From positions 8,370,001 through 8,434,000 of the forward strand of contig NC_067203.1 in assembly GCF_026262505.1 (NCBI RefSeq): a stretch of DNA of 64,000 nucleotides, given 5' to 3'. The notes beneath the pieces were generated by a model, which was not told the origin of the DNA, made no database searches, and was given only the letters and a program-made list of their open reading frames with translations. This document shows, in pieces, positions 16,446-25,844 of this stretch (positions are counted from its first letter, which is position 1; the number at the start of each line of letters is the position of its first letter). Source of the DNA: Trichomonas vaginalis G3 (taxonomy: Eukaryota; Parabasalia; Trichomonadida; Trichomonadidae). Both the position numbers and the translations under genes were made by a program.

Positions 16446-19405
16446 ATGAGTATAGCTGCATATGCGTATGAAGCTGACAGAGCTAAACGTTTATATTTTG
16501 GTCAATACTCTCTCACACTTACTGACAAATATATTGTTATCACTGATGGAAATACTGAGAAATACATAACATGGAAGGACTATGAAAAGTTTGACCCTAT
16601 TTTAACTCCATGTACTATGCCATTCATTGTAAATGGTGAAGTTGTCATGAAGAACGACACAACAGTATATAAGTCTGTTCATGAAGCGTTAGAATATATG
16701 TTGAATCATAACCCAAAAAGATTTGACCCAAGCACTACACCATGTGCAATGCCTTTTATTAAGGACGGTGAAATCGTAAGAGTTCCGGATTCAACGGTTT
16801 ACACAGCTGTTCAAAACAGTTTACAAAACATTTTAGCGAATATCTTTAATTCAGAAACTACAGAAATGAAATTACCATATATAACAGATGCTAAAGAAAT
16901 TAAATCAAAAACGACAACATTATTTACGTCACTTAATGATTTAATGACTTATATAATTAATACTCCTTCTCCGACTACGGCATTTGATCCAAACTCGACG
17001 GTTTGCAGTGTACCTTTCATAAATGACAGTTCATTAATTACTTTAAGGGATTCAACAGTTAATGAATCATTAAAGGCTTCATTAATGAAAATCATTGATT
17101 TTAACTCATTCACGAATACATATAATTCATTCATTAATGTTTCATATGCTTCTAAAGAAGGTGAACCAAAAACTATTGATAAAGCGGTGTATGAAATAAA
17201 AACATCAACGACAAAATTGAATTCGTTAACTTTTGACGGTGATAGTTTCGTTAATGACATAACATCGGGGAAAACAATTTTAACGAAAGAATACTTAAAA
17301 TCTCATGTTAGTGAGTTCGTTGAAATTGAAAAAGAAGGTGGAATTAAGTTCGATCCACTGAATTTCATTTTCAGCTTAGCGAATGCGGGTGTTAGTTTCG
17401 CTGAATGGACAACTATACAGAGTGAAATAAATGCAATATGGACGTTTTTGGGGTCAAAAGCGGGAATGGGTGAGCTTGTAAATGCTGCAAGAACATTAGG
17501 TGAAACGGGAAATTTTGTCGATGGTTTTAAAAGACTTGTTTCAAACGTTTTGACAAACACAAAGAAATCATTTAGATATACCGTACATAACGGACGGATT
17601 TTCGAACAGATAGCAACAAACCCTCCGGTTATGGCTGCGTTGATGATGGTTAGAGATATAAAACCACGTAACGACGGGAACGAAGAACATGAACAACAGG
17701 ATACTGGTCGGGTTATTCGAGACATTAAAAACGTGTATCCTGAAGTTATTGATTTATTTAGAGGAGTTAATGATTCAATTTCAAAACATTCTATAACCCT
17801 CGATGAAGAGAATAAATTAACAGATTATATATTCGTCATTATTGCAGAACTAATGAAGAGAATAAATGAAAAAGGAATTGGTGATATCATTAATGTCAGC
17901 GATGTAATGATGAAAAGAAATTTTGACTCATTATTTACAGAACCGAAAACAGAATATAGTCTTTATGACGTAATTACCGAATTAATGAAAAAGATTAATG
18001 ATAATAAGAGTTCTGGCGGAGGAGTTGAATTAGAAGTGAATGATGTTAATGAGAAATAGCCGAAAAAGCAGACAAAAATGAGCTTTTAGCTCTGAGTGAT
18101 AAAGTCAAGAACCACGTTCATTATATAACTTCAGACGAACAGATTATAACGGACTACCATGGATATTTAACACGAAGTGATGAAGCGAAGACAAAAAATG
18201 TTAATGAAAGAAGATATAAATACATTCGTGCTAAAGGTTATGACATAAGCTGTACTGTACAGTATGATGTAGCTAAAGCACCAGAAGCATTTGGTTATAC
18301 CGGTGAAATTTATGCCTCTACTTTCAATGTTAACGGTGTATTAGTTGAACCAAAATTTACGTTGAGAGTTAAGTCAAAAATAACGTTTGAAGATGCTATT
18401 AAAAGTAAAGCTGACAAAGTTGAACTCGAAGCAATGAACAAAGTTTTGAAATCTCATAAACACAACATCTCCGATATAAATGAACTTCAAGCTACATTAG
18501 ACAGTAAAGCCGACAAGAACCATACAAACGAATCCTTCACTACTGTTAGAGCAGACGATGTAATATTGAACTATACTCTCGGTTCAAGCGCACCTTCAGA
18601 GAATCCGAGTACAAGCGTAAAAGATACACTAAACAATTTAGATAACAGATGTATGAACATTGAAGGTCATGTCAGAAACTTTGAAGCATACACACTACCA
18701 ACAATGTTAGACAAGAAAGCCGACAAGAACCATACACATAAATCCTTCACTACTGTTAGAGCAGACGACATAATATTGAACTATGATTTGGGTTCAAGTG
18801 CACCTTTAGAGAATCCGAGTACAAGCGTAAAAGATACTCTTAACAATTTAGATAACAGTTGCAGGAATATCGAAGATCATGCCAGAAACTTTGAAGCATA
18901 TGAACTACCAGCAATGTTAGATAAGAAAGCAGACAAAACAGAGCTTCAAACATTAAAGACTGAAATACTTCAAACATTATATCCCGTTGGTTCTATTTAT
19001 ACGTCAATGAACTCAACAAATCCAGCAAGTGTTTTAGGTTTTGGTACGTGGAAGCAGATTGTAGATAAATTCTTATACTGTGCTAACTCTTCAAAGCAAA
19101 CAGGAGGTTCGAAGAAAATTAAAGAAGCAAACCTTCCACCGCACACTCATACAGGAACTACAAACACAACAGGTAGTCATTCACATTCAATAACAAAAAG
19201 AGGTTATACAAATCTTGCAGCAGGTTCGGATAGACAGGGAATGCATAGATATGATATTTCAAGTGACCCAGTAGATTCAAGCGCAGGTATTTTCTGTGGA
19301 ACCACAGGAAATCATTCACACACTTTCACAACAAATCCAACAGGCTCGGGTGCAGATTATATGCCACCAGTTGTGACTATATTCGCATGGTACCGCGTTC
19401 AATGA
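16446..19405 (+). pseudogene. Phage-tail-type fibre protein, copy 2 (about 985 aa with one frameshift)
   Basis: The frame from 16446 stops at 18059, but adding one A to the AAA at 18053-18055 fuses it to a downstream frame (EKADKNELLALSDKVK...) that runs to 19405 and has no start of its own. The N-terminal shaft has four repeats of about 44 aa (FDPxxTPCxMPFIxxGE...). A 210-bp tandem repeat (18509, 18719) encodes DKNHTHKSFTTVRADD. The collar tip is YPVGSIYTSMNSTNPASVLG, FGTWKQI, NLPPHTHTGTTN, and it ends MPPVVTIFAWYRVQ. Codon use in the middle looks different from neighbouring genes. Probable receptor-binding fibre. Confidence 0.75.
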
Positions 19406-19445
19406 ACGCGCTTGAGCCTAGAATAAAATCTTTAACTTTACATAA

Positions 19446-20531
19446 ATGAGCTTGAAAGAAGTATTCGAACAACATCCATGGAGGTCATTTAAGAAGTTCA
19501 ATGAAGCTGCAAAGAGTTGGGGATTTACTAACAGAGCTGAAGTGAAAAGGTTCTTTGACAAAAATGTTGGACATCAAACAAAAATAAACCCTTACGACTA
19601 CTTTTTACCAATTTACTCCAACGCTCCTGACGCATACCAATTTGACACTCTCATTCAAAGCAGAAAAGGAGGACATAAACCATTCCTCATCTTCATTAAT
19701 GTTAACACTCGTAAAGCTTTTGCGTATATAATGAAAAATAAAGGAACTCGTGAAGTGTTAAGAGTTTTACAAAAGTTTGTAGCAGAACATAGCCCAAGTA
19801 CTTTAACATCAGACCAAAACAGTGCATACCTCAGCAATGAAATCACAGATTTTCTCATTAAGCATAACATAACTCACTACACTACTGAAGACCATAACCA
19901 TAACATACTCGGCATCATAAACCGCTTCATAAGAACGCTCAGAGATTTAAACCAAGAGCGAGACTTTACCGAAGAAACAATGAAACATTTTCTCGAAGTA
20001 TATAATTCCTCAACACATTCTACAACAGGACATACACCAAATTCAATGACACAACAACAAGAAGAAAAGTATATACAAAAGAAACGAAGCCAAACACAAA
20101 ATATCAGAAATTCAACACAATTTACCCTCATTCCTGGTACAAAAGTTCGTGTAGTTCTTGACGACAAACCGTTGACAAAGAAACGTTTAAGGTTAAGTAG
20201 AAACTATTATATCGTAGACTCTACGCAAGGTAATGGATATCTTATAAAAGCTGCTGACGACTCTATTGCGTTTTACCCTCGTCACAAATTAGTCGAAAGT
20301 AGTAATGGCAAACTTGCTGAAACCATTGACGAAGCAAAGCGAGGAGTGGTTATTGAAATACTTGGCTACAACATAAACGATGACACTTATAAAGTAAGAT
20401 ATGAAGGAGGCGTTGAAGATGTTATACCATCTAAGAACTTGAGAGAGTCAAAGTCAACACATCTGGGACCATTAGAGCAGGAGTACTGGAAAGACAAAAA
20501 TAAGCCAGAAAGAATAAGAAAATTCTTCTAA
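19446..20531 (+). CDS. Maverick retroviral-type integrase, copy 2 (intact)
   Basis: An intact 361-aa integrase that would insert the element into host DNA. The rve core has Asp 1 in YQFDTLIQS and Asp 2 in LTSDQNSAYLS. The expected Glu position lies in NHNILGIINRFIRTLRD, where Asn is seen. C-terminal segments PGTKVRVVL...YLIKAADDSIAFYPRHKL and DTYKVRYEGGVEDVIPSKNL look like SH3-like and chromo-like DNA/chromatin-binding parts. It follows fibre 2 on the same strand by 40 bp. Confidence 0.8.
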   Translation: MSLKEVFEQHPWRSFKKFNEAAKSWGFTNRAEVKRFFDKNVGHQTKINPYDYFLPIYSNAPDAYQFDTLIQSRKGGHKPFLIFINVNTRKAFAYIMKNKGTREVLRVLQKFVAEHSPSTLTSDQNSAYLSNEITDFLIKHNITHYTTEDHNHNILGIINRFIRTLRDLNQERDFTEETMKHFLEVYNSSTHSTTGHTPNSMTQQQEEKYIQKKRSQTQNIRNSTQFTLIPGTKVRVVLDDKPLTKKRLRLSRNYYIVDSTQGNGYLIKAADDSIAFYPRHKLVESSNGKLAETIDEAKRGVVIEILGYNINDDTYKVRYEGGVEDVIPSKNLRESKSTHLGPLEQEYWKDKNKPERIRKFF

Positions 20532-20629
20532 ACTTTTTCATTAGATGTAAATCAGACATGAACGAGAACAGTCATGATATCATTAATGGTACCATTTATT
20601 TTGTCATAAACGACCAAAAATAATGTTTA

Positions 20630-20664
20630 GGGTAGAAGGTTAGATCTACCCTCATTTCTACCCT
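20630..20664. promoter_or_regulatory. GGGTAGAA/AGATCT palindromic regulatory repeat
   Basis: GGGTAGAAGGTTAGATCTAC, then CCTCATTTCTACCC, lies in the spacer before the KilA-N gene. The same block recurs at 21459-21493 and 22544-22590 before the next two genes, each followed by ATTTTCATGAA, an AACGCTAATTTTTT tract and the leader TTTTTATTTTGTATGTAA. This looks like one repeated control module in front of each gene of the regulatory block. Confidence 0.6.
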
Positions 20665-20750
20665 CACGAATTTTCATGAATTCCTTAAGATAGAAAAAAT
20701 AACGCTAATTTTTTCTAACAAATTTTTTTATTTTGTATGTAAGAACAGAA

Positions 20751-21416
20751 ATGTCAGTCGAAGCAAAAACATTCACGAACAAATCTAATGGCGAAACATT
20801 CACAAAAGGCACTTATAACGGTATTGAAGTCTTACGTAGAGACAAGGATGGTTACATTAATGCAACAAAGATGGCAAGAGAAGCGGGAAGGTTAAACCAT
20901 TTAAACAGATTTCTCAATAGTGCTAAAATGCAGGAAATTCTTGAGTTTTGGATGAACGAATACGGTCAAGCCAAAAGTGGCTCGACCTCAAAACAAGCAT
21001 TTTATGAGCTTACTAAGGGTGTTATAAATGAATTCAAAGGTATTTACATACATCCTGACCTCGTTCATTTTGTTGCTGAATGGTGCTCTGTAAAGTATGC
21101 ATTTTATGTCAAAGATATTATGGACTCCATAGACGAGAAAGTTCATGAGAAATTAGATGAAGAAGAACTTGAAGATACAATAGAGAATGCAAAACATTTG
21201 TTTGAAGAAGAAGTTAGGAAAATGCATGAAAAACAATTAGAACATGAACGTGAGATGTGTTATGGTTATAGAGATTCTCCATACGAACTAGACCAATGGG
21301 AACAAGAAGATTTAAAGAGAGAATTTAGAGAATATGAACTCGCTAAGATAGCATTAGAAGCTGCAGAAAAGAAGTTAAAAGTTTGGGGTCGTTTTGTACA
21401 AAAATATTGTGAGTAA
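20751..21416 (+). CDS. KilA-N domain protein
   Basis: An intact 221-aa DNA-binding protein of the KilA-N family found in phages and large DNA viruses. Key features: YNGIEVLRRDKDGYINATKM near residues 20-40, then the domain's end GIYIHPDLVHFVAEWCSVKY and AFYVKDIMDS near residues 98-125. A long charged coiled coil (residues about 130-215) follows. I use the ATG at 20751 (MSVEAKTF); an ATG at 20733 lies inside the leader that is shared with its neighbours. Probable transcription regulator. Confidence 0.8.
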   Translation: MSVEAKTFTNKSNGETFTKGTYNGIEVLRRDKDGYINATKMAREAGRLNHLNRFLNSAKMQEILEFWMNEYGQAKSGSTSKQAFYELTKGVINEFKGIYIHPDLVHFVAEWCSVKYAFYVKDIMDSIDEKVHEKLDEEELEDTIENAKHLFEEEVRKMHEKQLEHEREMCYGYRDSPYELDQWEQEDLKREFREYELAKIALEAAEKKLKVWGRFVQKYCE

Positions 21417-21493
21417 ATGAACCATTTTTTTGTCATAAACGACCAAAAATAATGTTTAGGGTAGAAGGTTAGATCTAACCTCATTTCTACCCT

Positions 21494-21522
21494 AGCCGCT
21501 TTGCGGCTCTGACCTTTGGGTC
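21494..21522. repeat. Double mini-hairpin
   Basis: AGCCGC-TTT-GCGGCT (21494-21508) is followed two bases later by GACC-TTTG-GGTC (21511-21522). It lies between the regulatory repeat and the next gene's leader. It has the same two-hairpin design as structures at 25073, 28728, 29851 and 61319. Confidence 0.7.
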
Positions 21523-21606
21523 TCATGAATTTTCATGAATTTCCTTAAGATAGAAAAAATAACGCTAATTTTTTTCTAAGAAAAATTTTTATTTTGTATA
21601 AAAGAT

Positions 21607-22536
21607 ATGATTTCAACAATCGGCACAACAACAATTCAAACAACTTCACCAAACTCGTTAGTCATGAATCCAACATCTATGTTAGTAGAGATGAAAAGCT
21701 TCATTCCTTCTTCATATAGTTTTGTAACAGAAATACAAAGAATAAAGCAAGAACTTTTAACAAGTAATTTAGACTGTACCGCACAGGATGAAGAAAATGA
21801 AAGTATCTTTATGAAATGCAGGACATTATTGACCATTTACCCAAATTGCCTGAAATTCAACAAAAACTAACTATTCCTGAATTCGATGAAATGAAGTGAA
21901 ACCAACTGACTCAGTAGAAATAAAGAAGTTCATACGTAAAGTAAACTATGAGTTTCTAGGATATCATTGCAACCATAAAGTTATGGACAAAGATTGCGAC
22001 ATGGTATATAAGAACATCTCTGACATATATAAATCTGGGGAGTTTAAGACATACGACAACTTTGTTTCATTAGTTGCAAAATGTGTATGGCAGATAAGAG
22101 ATAAAGATAGAAGAGGTAAGGTATGGAATGAACAGATAAAACCAGCTGCTTCAGATTTAAAGAAAACCATTGACGCCTTAGTTGTTCTAGCAGGTAAGGT
22201 TTCAGAATATAACGCAAAAATGAACCCGCAATGTTCTAAATGTAAGGCAGCAATAAGGAAATATAACTACTCAGTAAAAGAGATAGAAAGAATGCGAAAC
22301 GACTATGCAGACTTAAAGAAAGAAGCAGAAGCCGGTAGAAGATAAAATGACATGTTAGAATTTCTGAACAAAAACTATCCAACTGCTGACGATTTCCTTC
22401 TATCTGATGTCAAGAAGAAGTATAAAGAAACTTTCGGCATTGTTAAAACATTCGATGTACTAAAGAAGAAATAGAAGCTACAAAACTGTTTAGAGTCTCA
22501 CGAATTCATAACGTTTACCATGTAAAACGGTTATAA
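21607..22536 (+). pseudogene. Decayed paralogue of the 292-aa regulatory-block protein
   Basis: It matches 5656-6534 from the start (SPNSLVMNPTSMLVEMKSFI) to the end (VYHVKRL), but is split into frames 21607-21870, 21896-22345 and a third to 22536. One insertion (LDMVYKNIS region near 22000) adds residues lacking in the other copy. It keeps the CSKCKAA motif. Confidence 0.65.
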
Positions 22537-22699
22537 ATAATGAGGGTAGAAATGAGGGTAGAAATGAGGTTAGATCTAACCTTCTACCCTAAACATTATT
22601 TTTGCTGAAAAATGACCAAATTTCATGAATTTCATTAGTTAGAAAAATAACGCTAATTTTTTTCTAAGAAAAATTTTTATCTTGTATGTAAAGACAGTA

Positions 22700-23311
22700 A
22701 TGTCAAACATTGAGTTTGAAACAGTTAGAAAGATAGACAATGACACCAAAGTGGTTAGAATTGGTGATTTAAACGTAAGATACTGTAAGAAATACAACAA
22801 ATATTCTTTGTCAGACATTATATCTCCATCTGAAAAGAAAACAAACCACTGGGTTAGAAATGCTTCAACTCAGAAAATTTTGACAAGAGATCCTGAGCTT
22901 ATGATATCGGTAAGATTCTATGGAACTACAGCATATCTCATTGACAAAAGTCTTATACCAATAGTTTTGTTATGGTTAGACCCAGTTGTTGGATATAACT
23001 TCATAACTTATGGTTCATTCGATACGGAACGTTGCAGTGAAGGCTTACTTTACATCGTTCAGAAACCGAAGGACTTCAACACAAAAAGATATAAGATAGG
23101 AAGGACATATAATATAACTCAAAGATATGACAGTACAGTCAATAGAGTCAAGGTTGTGTTTGTTAATGATATGAGAGCTGCTGAAACAGAACTGCTTGAA
23201 GTTTTTGAGAAAATGTATGGTGCTCCCACGAAAGGTAAAGAAACGTTTGAAGTAGATGAGATAGATAAAGCTATAAAATTATTTGACGAAGTTGCTGAAA
23301 AATACATGTAA
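22700..23311 (+). CDS. KilA-N-like / T5orf172 (GIY-YIG fold) protein, second copy
   Basis: An intact 203-aa protein, nearly identical in length and sequence to the one at 4500-5111. It keeps RIGDLNVRYCKKYNKYSLSD and the GIY-YIG-type LLYIVQKPKDF...YKIGRTYNITQRYDS and AAETELLEVFEKMYG. The start at 22700 follows the leader TTTTTATCTTGTATGTAAAG. Confidence 0.7.
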   Translation: MSNIEFETVRKIDNDTKVVRIGDLNVRYCKKYNKYSLSDIISPSEKKTNHWVRNASTQKILTRDPELMISVRFYGTTAYLIDKSLIPIVLLWLDPVVGYNFITYGSFDTERCSEGLLYIVQKPKDFNTKRYKIGRTYNITQRYDSTVNRVKVVFVNDMRAAETELLEVFEKMYGAPTKGKETFEVDEIDKAIKLFDEVAEKYM

Positions 23312-23398
23312 AGCGTTTATTTTTGGTCTTTTGTGAAAGTCAGAAAATAACGCTAATTTTTTCTAACAAATTTTTTTATTTTGTATGTAAAGACAGTA

Positions 23399-24226
23399 AT
23401 GACAACATTAGAGAACACAACAACAGTTATAGTCCATGAAGCCATAAATGAAGAATACGAATACATACAGTATAACAAACAATTACGTCTCATTCGTTCG
23501 GTCAAAGACGATATGTACCAAATGCAAAGTATAATGAACGCTCTTCGTTCTACAAAGCAAGCATATCATTGGTTTGAAAACCAACAGACAAAAGAACTTT
23601 TAGAAGAATTTCCTCATATGATTGCTTCCCTCGGAAAACCGAGAGAAGAGATTCCGTACGAAAATCGCAAGAATTTGGCTCCTGGTTTGAAAGGTTATTA
23701 TGTTCATAGACTTTTAGTAAATGCTGTAGCAATGTGGGCTTCACCTCGTTATGCTTGTTATATTTTCATGATGTTAGATGAACTATATAAAGCAGAACGT
23801 GGAGAGATGGAAAAGAAACTTCAAGCAAAAGATGAAGTCATTGAATCCAAAGACAAAAGCATACAGAAAAGAATACCGCGTTCAGTACCAAAAGGAAAGG
23901 AAAAGAACTATAAGTATATGATTTATACTGAAGAGTTGGAGAAAGAAGAAGATAAAGATATGGTTATGTTGCATTTAGTCAGAAGAAACAACAAGAGCTT
24001 TTATGACTTAGCTAAAATATATAAATCTGACAGAAACTGGTTCTATCGTGAAAACTTACCGATTTCAATGACACCGAATGAGCAAAGAAAGGAAATTGTC
24101 AAAAATACTCTTCCTCAAACACACTATGACATCAAAGGTTGCACAATACTTACATTCAAAGAAGACTTAACATTACTGAAGGAAAAAATAACAGAATATT
24201 TCGATATCTTCAAAGAGGAAGAATGA
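23399..24226 (+). CDS. KilA-N-type regulator with DUF3627-like C-terminus (intact)
   Basis: An intact 275-aa paralogue of 3564-4411. N-terminal PGLKGYYVHRLLVNAVAMWA, coiled-coil linker with KDEVIESKDKSIQKR, and C-terminal YMIYTEELEKEEDKDMVML, SFYDLAKIYKSDRNWFYREN and LPQTHYDIKGCTILTF. The ATG at 23399 has the same GTATGTAAAGACAGTA leader as the previous gene. A CTCGG-AAAA-CCGAG mini-hairpin lies inside the coding sequence near 23630 and is conserved in the other copy. Confidence 0.7.
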   Translation: MTTLENTTTVIVHEAINEEYEYIQYNKQLRLIRSVKDDMYQMQSIMNALRSTKQAYHWFENQQTKELLEEFPHMIASLGKPREEIPYENRKNLAPGLKGYYVHRLLVNAVAMWASPRYACYIFMMLDELYKAERGEMEKKLQAKDEVIESKDKSIQKRIPRSVPKGKEKNYKYMIYTEELEKEEDKDMVMLHLVRRNNKSFYDLAKIYKSDRNWFYRENLPISMTPNEQRKEIVKNTLPQTHYDIKGCTILTFKEDLTLLKEKITEYFDIFKEEE

Positions 24227-24227
24227 A

Positions 24228-24326
24228 GTCACGACAACATTAACGAAGAAGTCACGACAACATTAACGAAGAGAGAATGAGGTGAAAAAAGAGGTGAAAA
24301 AACGGGTGAGATCTCACCTCTTCACC
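24228..24326. repeat. Tandem repeat plus GGTGAA-dialect inverted repeat
   Basis: GAAGTCACGACAACATTAAC is repeated in tandem (24228-24270). It is followed by GAGGTGAAAAAA, GAGGTGAAAAAA, CGGGTGAGATCTCACC and TTCACC (24280-24326). This has the same layout as the GGGTAGAA blocks (about 12-bp units, AGATCT-centred palindrome, inverted last unit) with a different core sequence. Confidence 0.75.
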
Positions 24327-24342
24327 AAAAATATATTTTTGC

Positions 24343-24816
24343 TTAAATAGCTTCAGGGTCTATTTCTTCAACCATTTCACTTCCTTCGTCAATGTCAATA
24401 GAAGCTTCTTCAACCTTTGGTAAGAATTTCTGTATAACATCTTTGTTCGTTATTGTCTTCAGAGATGAAGGATAATATTTCACAGATGTTTCACCCTTCT
24501 TATATTCTTTCTGTTCGGAAAGATTTAAAGCAATACTGAAGAAGTCAATGTTAGAGTTCTTTATAACAGTATAATGAGTATCTTTGACATTCACGAAGAA
24601 ACTCTTTTGTTTCAAAACTACTGCTAACTCTTGTGAAGTATAACGTTTGCGGTCAATGACGATAGCTAATGGTCTGACATACTGACCAAACTTAGATTCT
24701 TTCACAAACTTCTTGTTAAAGATAACATTAACATTTGAAGCATTATTGAACTCATTCTTGATGGCATTAGCGAGAGCATTGTATGAAAAGAACTTGCAAT
24801 CTTGCATGTGTTTCAT
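24343..24816 (-). CDS. Hypothetical protein with acidic tail, beside the polymerase
   Basis: An intact 157-aa protein with no recognised domain. The body is basic and beta-rich by eye (NVNVIFNKKFVKESKFGQYV, PLAIVIDRKRYTSQE). The last 22 residues are acidic and end EEIDPEAI, like the protein at 1348-1767. A DNA-binding replication accessory is possible but not shown. Confidence 0.5.
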   Translation of the reverse strand: MKHMQDCKFFSYNALANAIKNEFNNASNVNVIFNKKFVKESKFGQYVRPLAIVIDRKRYTSQELAVVLKQKSFFVNVKDTHYTVIKNSNIDFFSIALNLSEQKEYKKGETSVKYYPSSLKTITNKDVIQKFLPKVEEASIDIDEGSEMVEEIDPEAI

Positions 24817-24905
24817 TAAAACAAAAAGTTTGAAATATTTTAAAACTAACCTTAAAAAATCTAAGCTAATTTTTTTCTAAGAAAATTTTTTATTTCCTAC
24901 TAAAG

Positions 24906-25809
24906 ATGTATCGGAAGTTGTCTAAGTTAGAACACTCGGAAATAAAACAACTTCTAACAGAAGCTAACATAGAAGTAGCAAAACATTACGCAACAAACAA
25001 AAAAGCACTCGCTGACATCCTCAATGACTACAATGGTGCAATAAGTTATGATAGAATTCATGAGTTCATAAAGCCGCAACGCGGCGAGGACGAAGTCCAT
25101 GCAAGAGCATTTCCTTTAAATGACGTTGCCATTGACTTATATCATAGACGTTCAGTACCTCATGAAGTAAGAAGAGAAATGTTTGACATAACAAATGCAA
25201 ACGTTGGTGAAACAAGAAGAAGAGACGACACACTGAAACAACAGAGAAGAGAGATGTTTAAGAGCGCTATAGAACAAGTTCGCAAAGCTAACGATGTCAT
25301 TCGTTCCATTGACGACAAACCAAAAGAAGGTGAGAGATGGTTAAAGAAAGATGAAGAGAATAGGAAGAGAAATGTGAAGTCAGGCAATAGACTCATTGAC
25401 TTTAACATCGAAGCTTTAGATGAACCAAACAGAGACTACTTACACAAACATTTCGGTAAGGTTTTCATGAGACTCTTAGAGAAGATTAAAATAAACTCAC
25501 AACAGATGGATGGTATGTTATAAACTTGGTGGAAAGTATGAATGTTCTACGTTAAACCTCAATAATATTGGAACATTACTACATCAGCTCTTGAAGGAGA
25601 ACTTTATATCAGAAATAGAAGCAAACGCTGCAGGTATTGTTGAAATGCACTATGACTTCTTCTTGACAAACATAAAGAATCTTACTGAAATAAAGATGTA
25701 TGATTTAACTGAATATGAAGGCTTAACGATGTCAGATGTTAAGAAAGGAAAGCCACAGAAGCGACCATATAGAGATGAAAGCACACTGACAGAAAGACAA
25801 AAGATTTGA
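24906..25809 (+). pseudogene. Conserved protein upstream of POLB, one frameshift
   Basis: Two frames (24906-25523 and 25510-25809) join into one protein of about 300 aa by a one-base shift near 25505. The N-terminal part (residues 1-60) is helical. A basic charged middle follows (RRREMF, KPKEGERWLKKDEENRKR), and the C-terminal part has YDLTEYEGLTMSDVKKGKPQ. Its position directly before the protein-primed polymerase would suit a replication partner such as a terminal protein, but nothing in the sequence proves that. A double mini-hairpin lies within it at 25073-25098. Confidence 0.45.
25073..25098. repeat. Double mini-hairpin inside a coding region
   Basis: GCCGC-AAC-GCGGC (25073-25085) and GGAC-GAA-GTCC (25088-25098), followed by ATG. 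It aligns with 28728-28752, where the second stem is GGGC-GAA-GCCC: a compensated base pair. Confidence 0.7.
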
Positions 25810-25844
25810 ACAGACTTAACAAACAGGAGATAAACAAGATATAG

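Noticed and set aside
18362..19405. A separate fibre gene starting at 18362
   Set aside because: There is no ATG or leader, and one missing A at 18053-18055 explains continuity with the upstream frame.
11406..19405. Bacterial or phage contamination, because of the tail-fibre sequences
   Set aside because: The fibres lie between integrase and penton-like genes of the Maverick, share its leaders, and have the same kind of homopolymer frameshifts.
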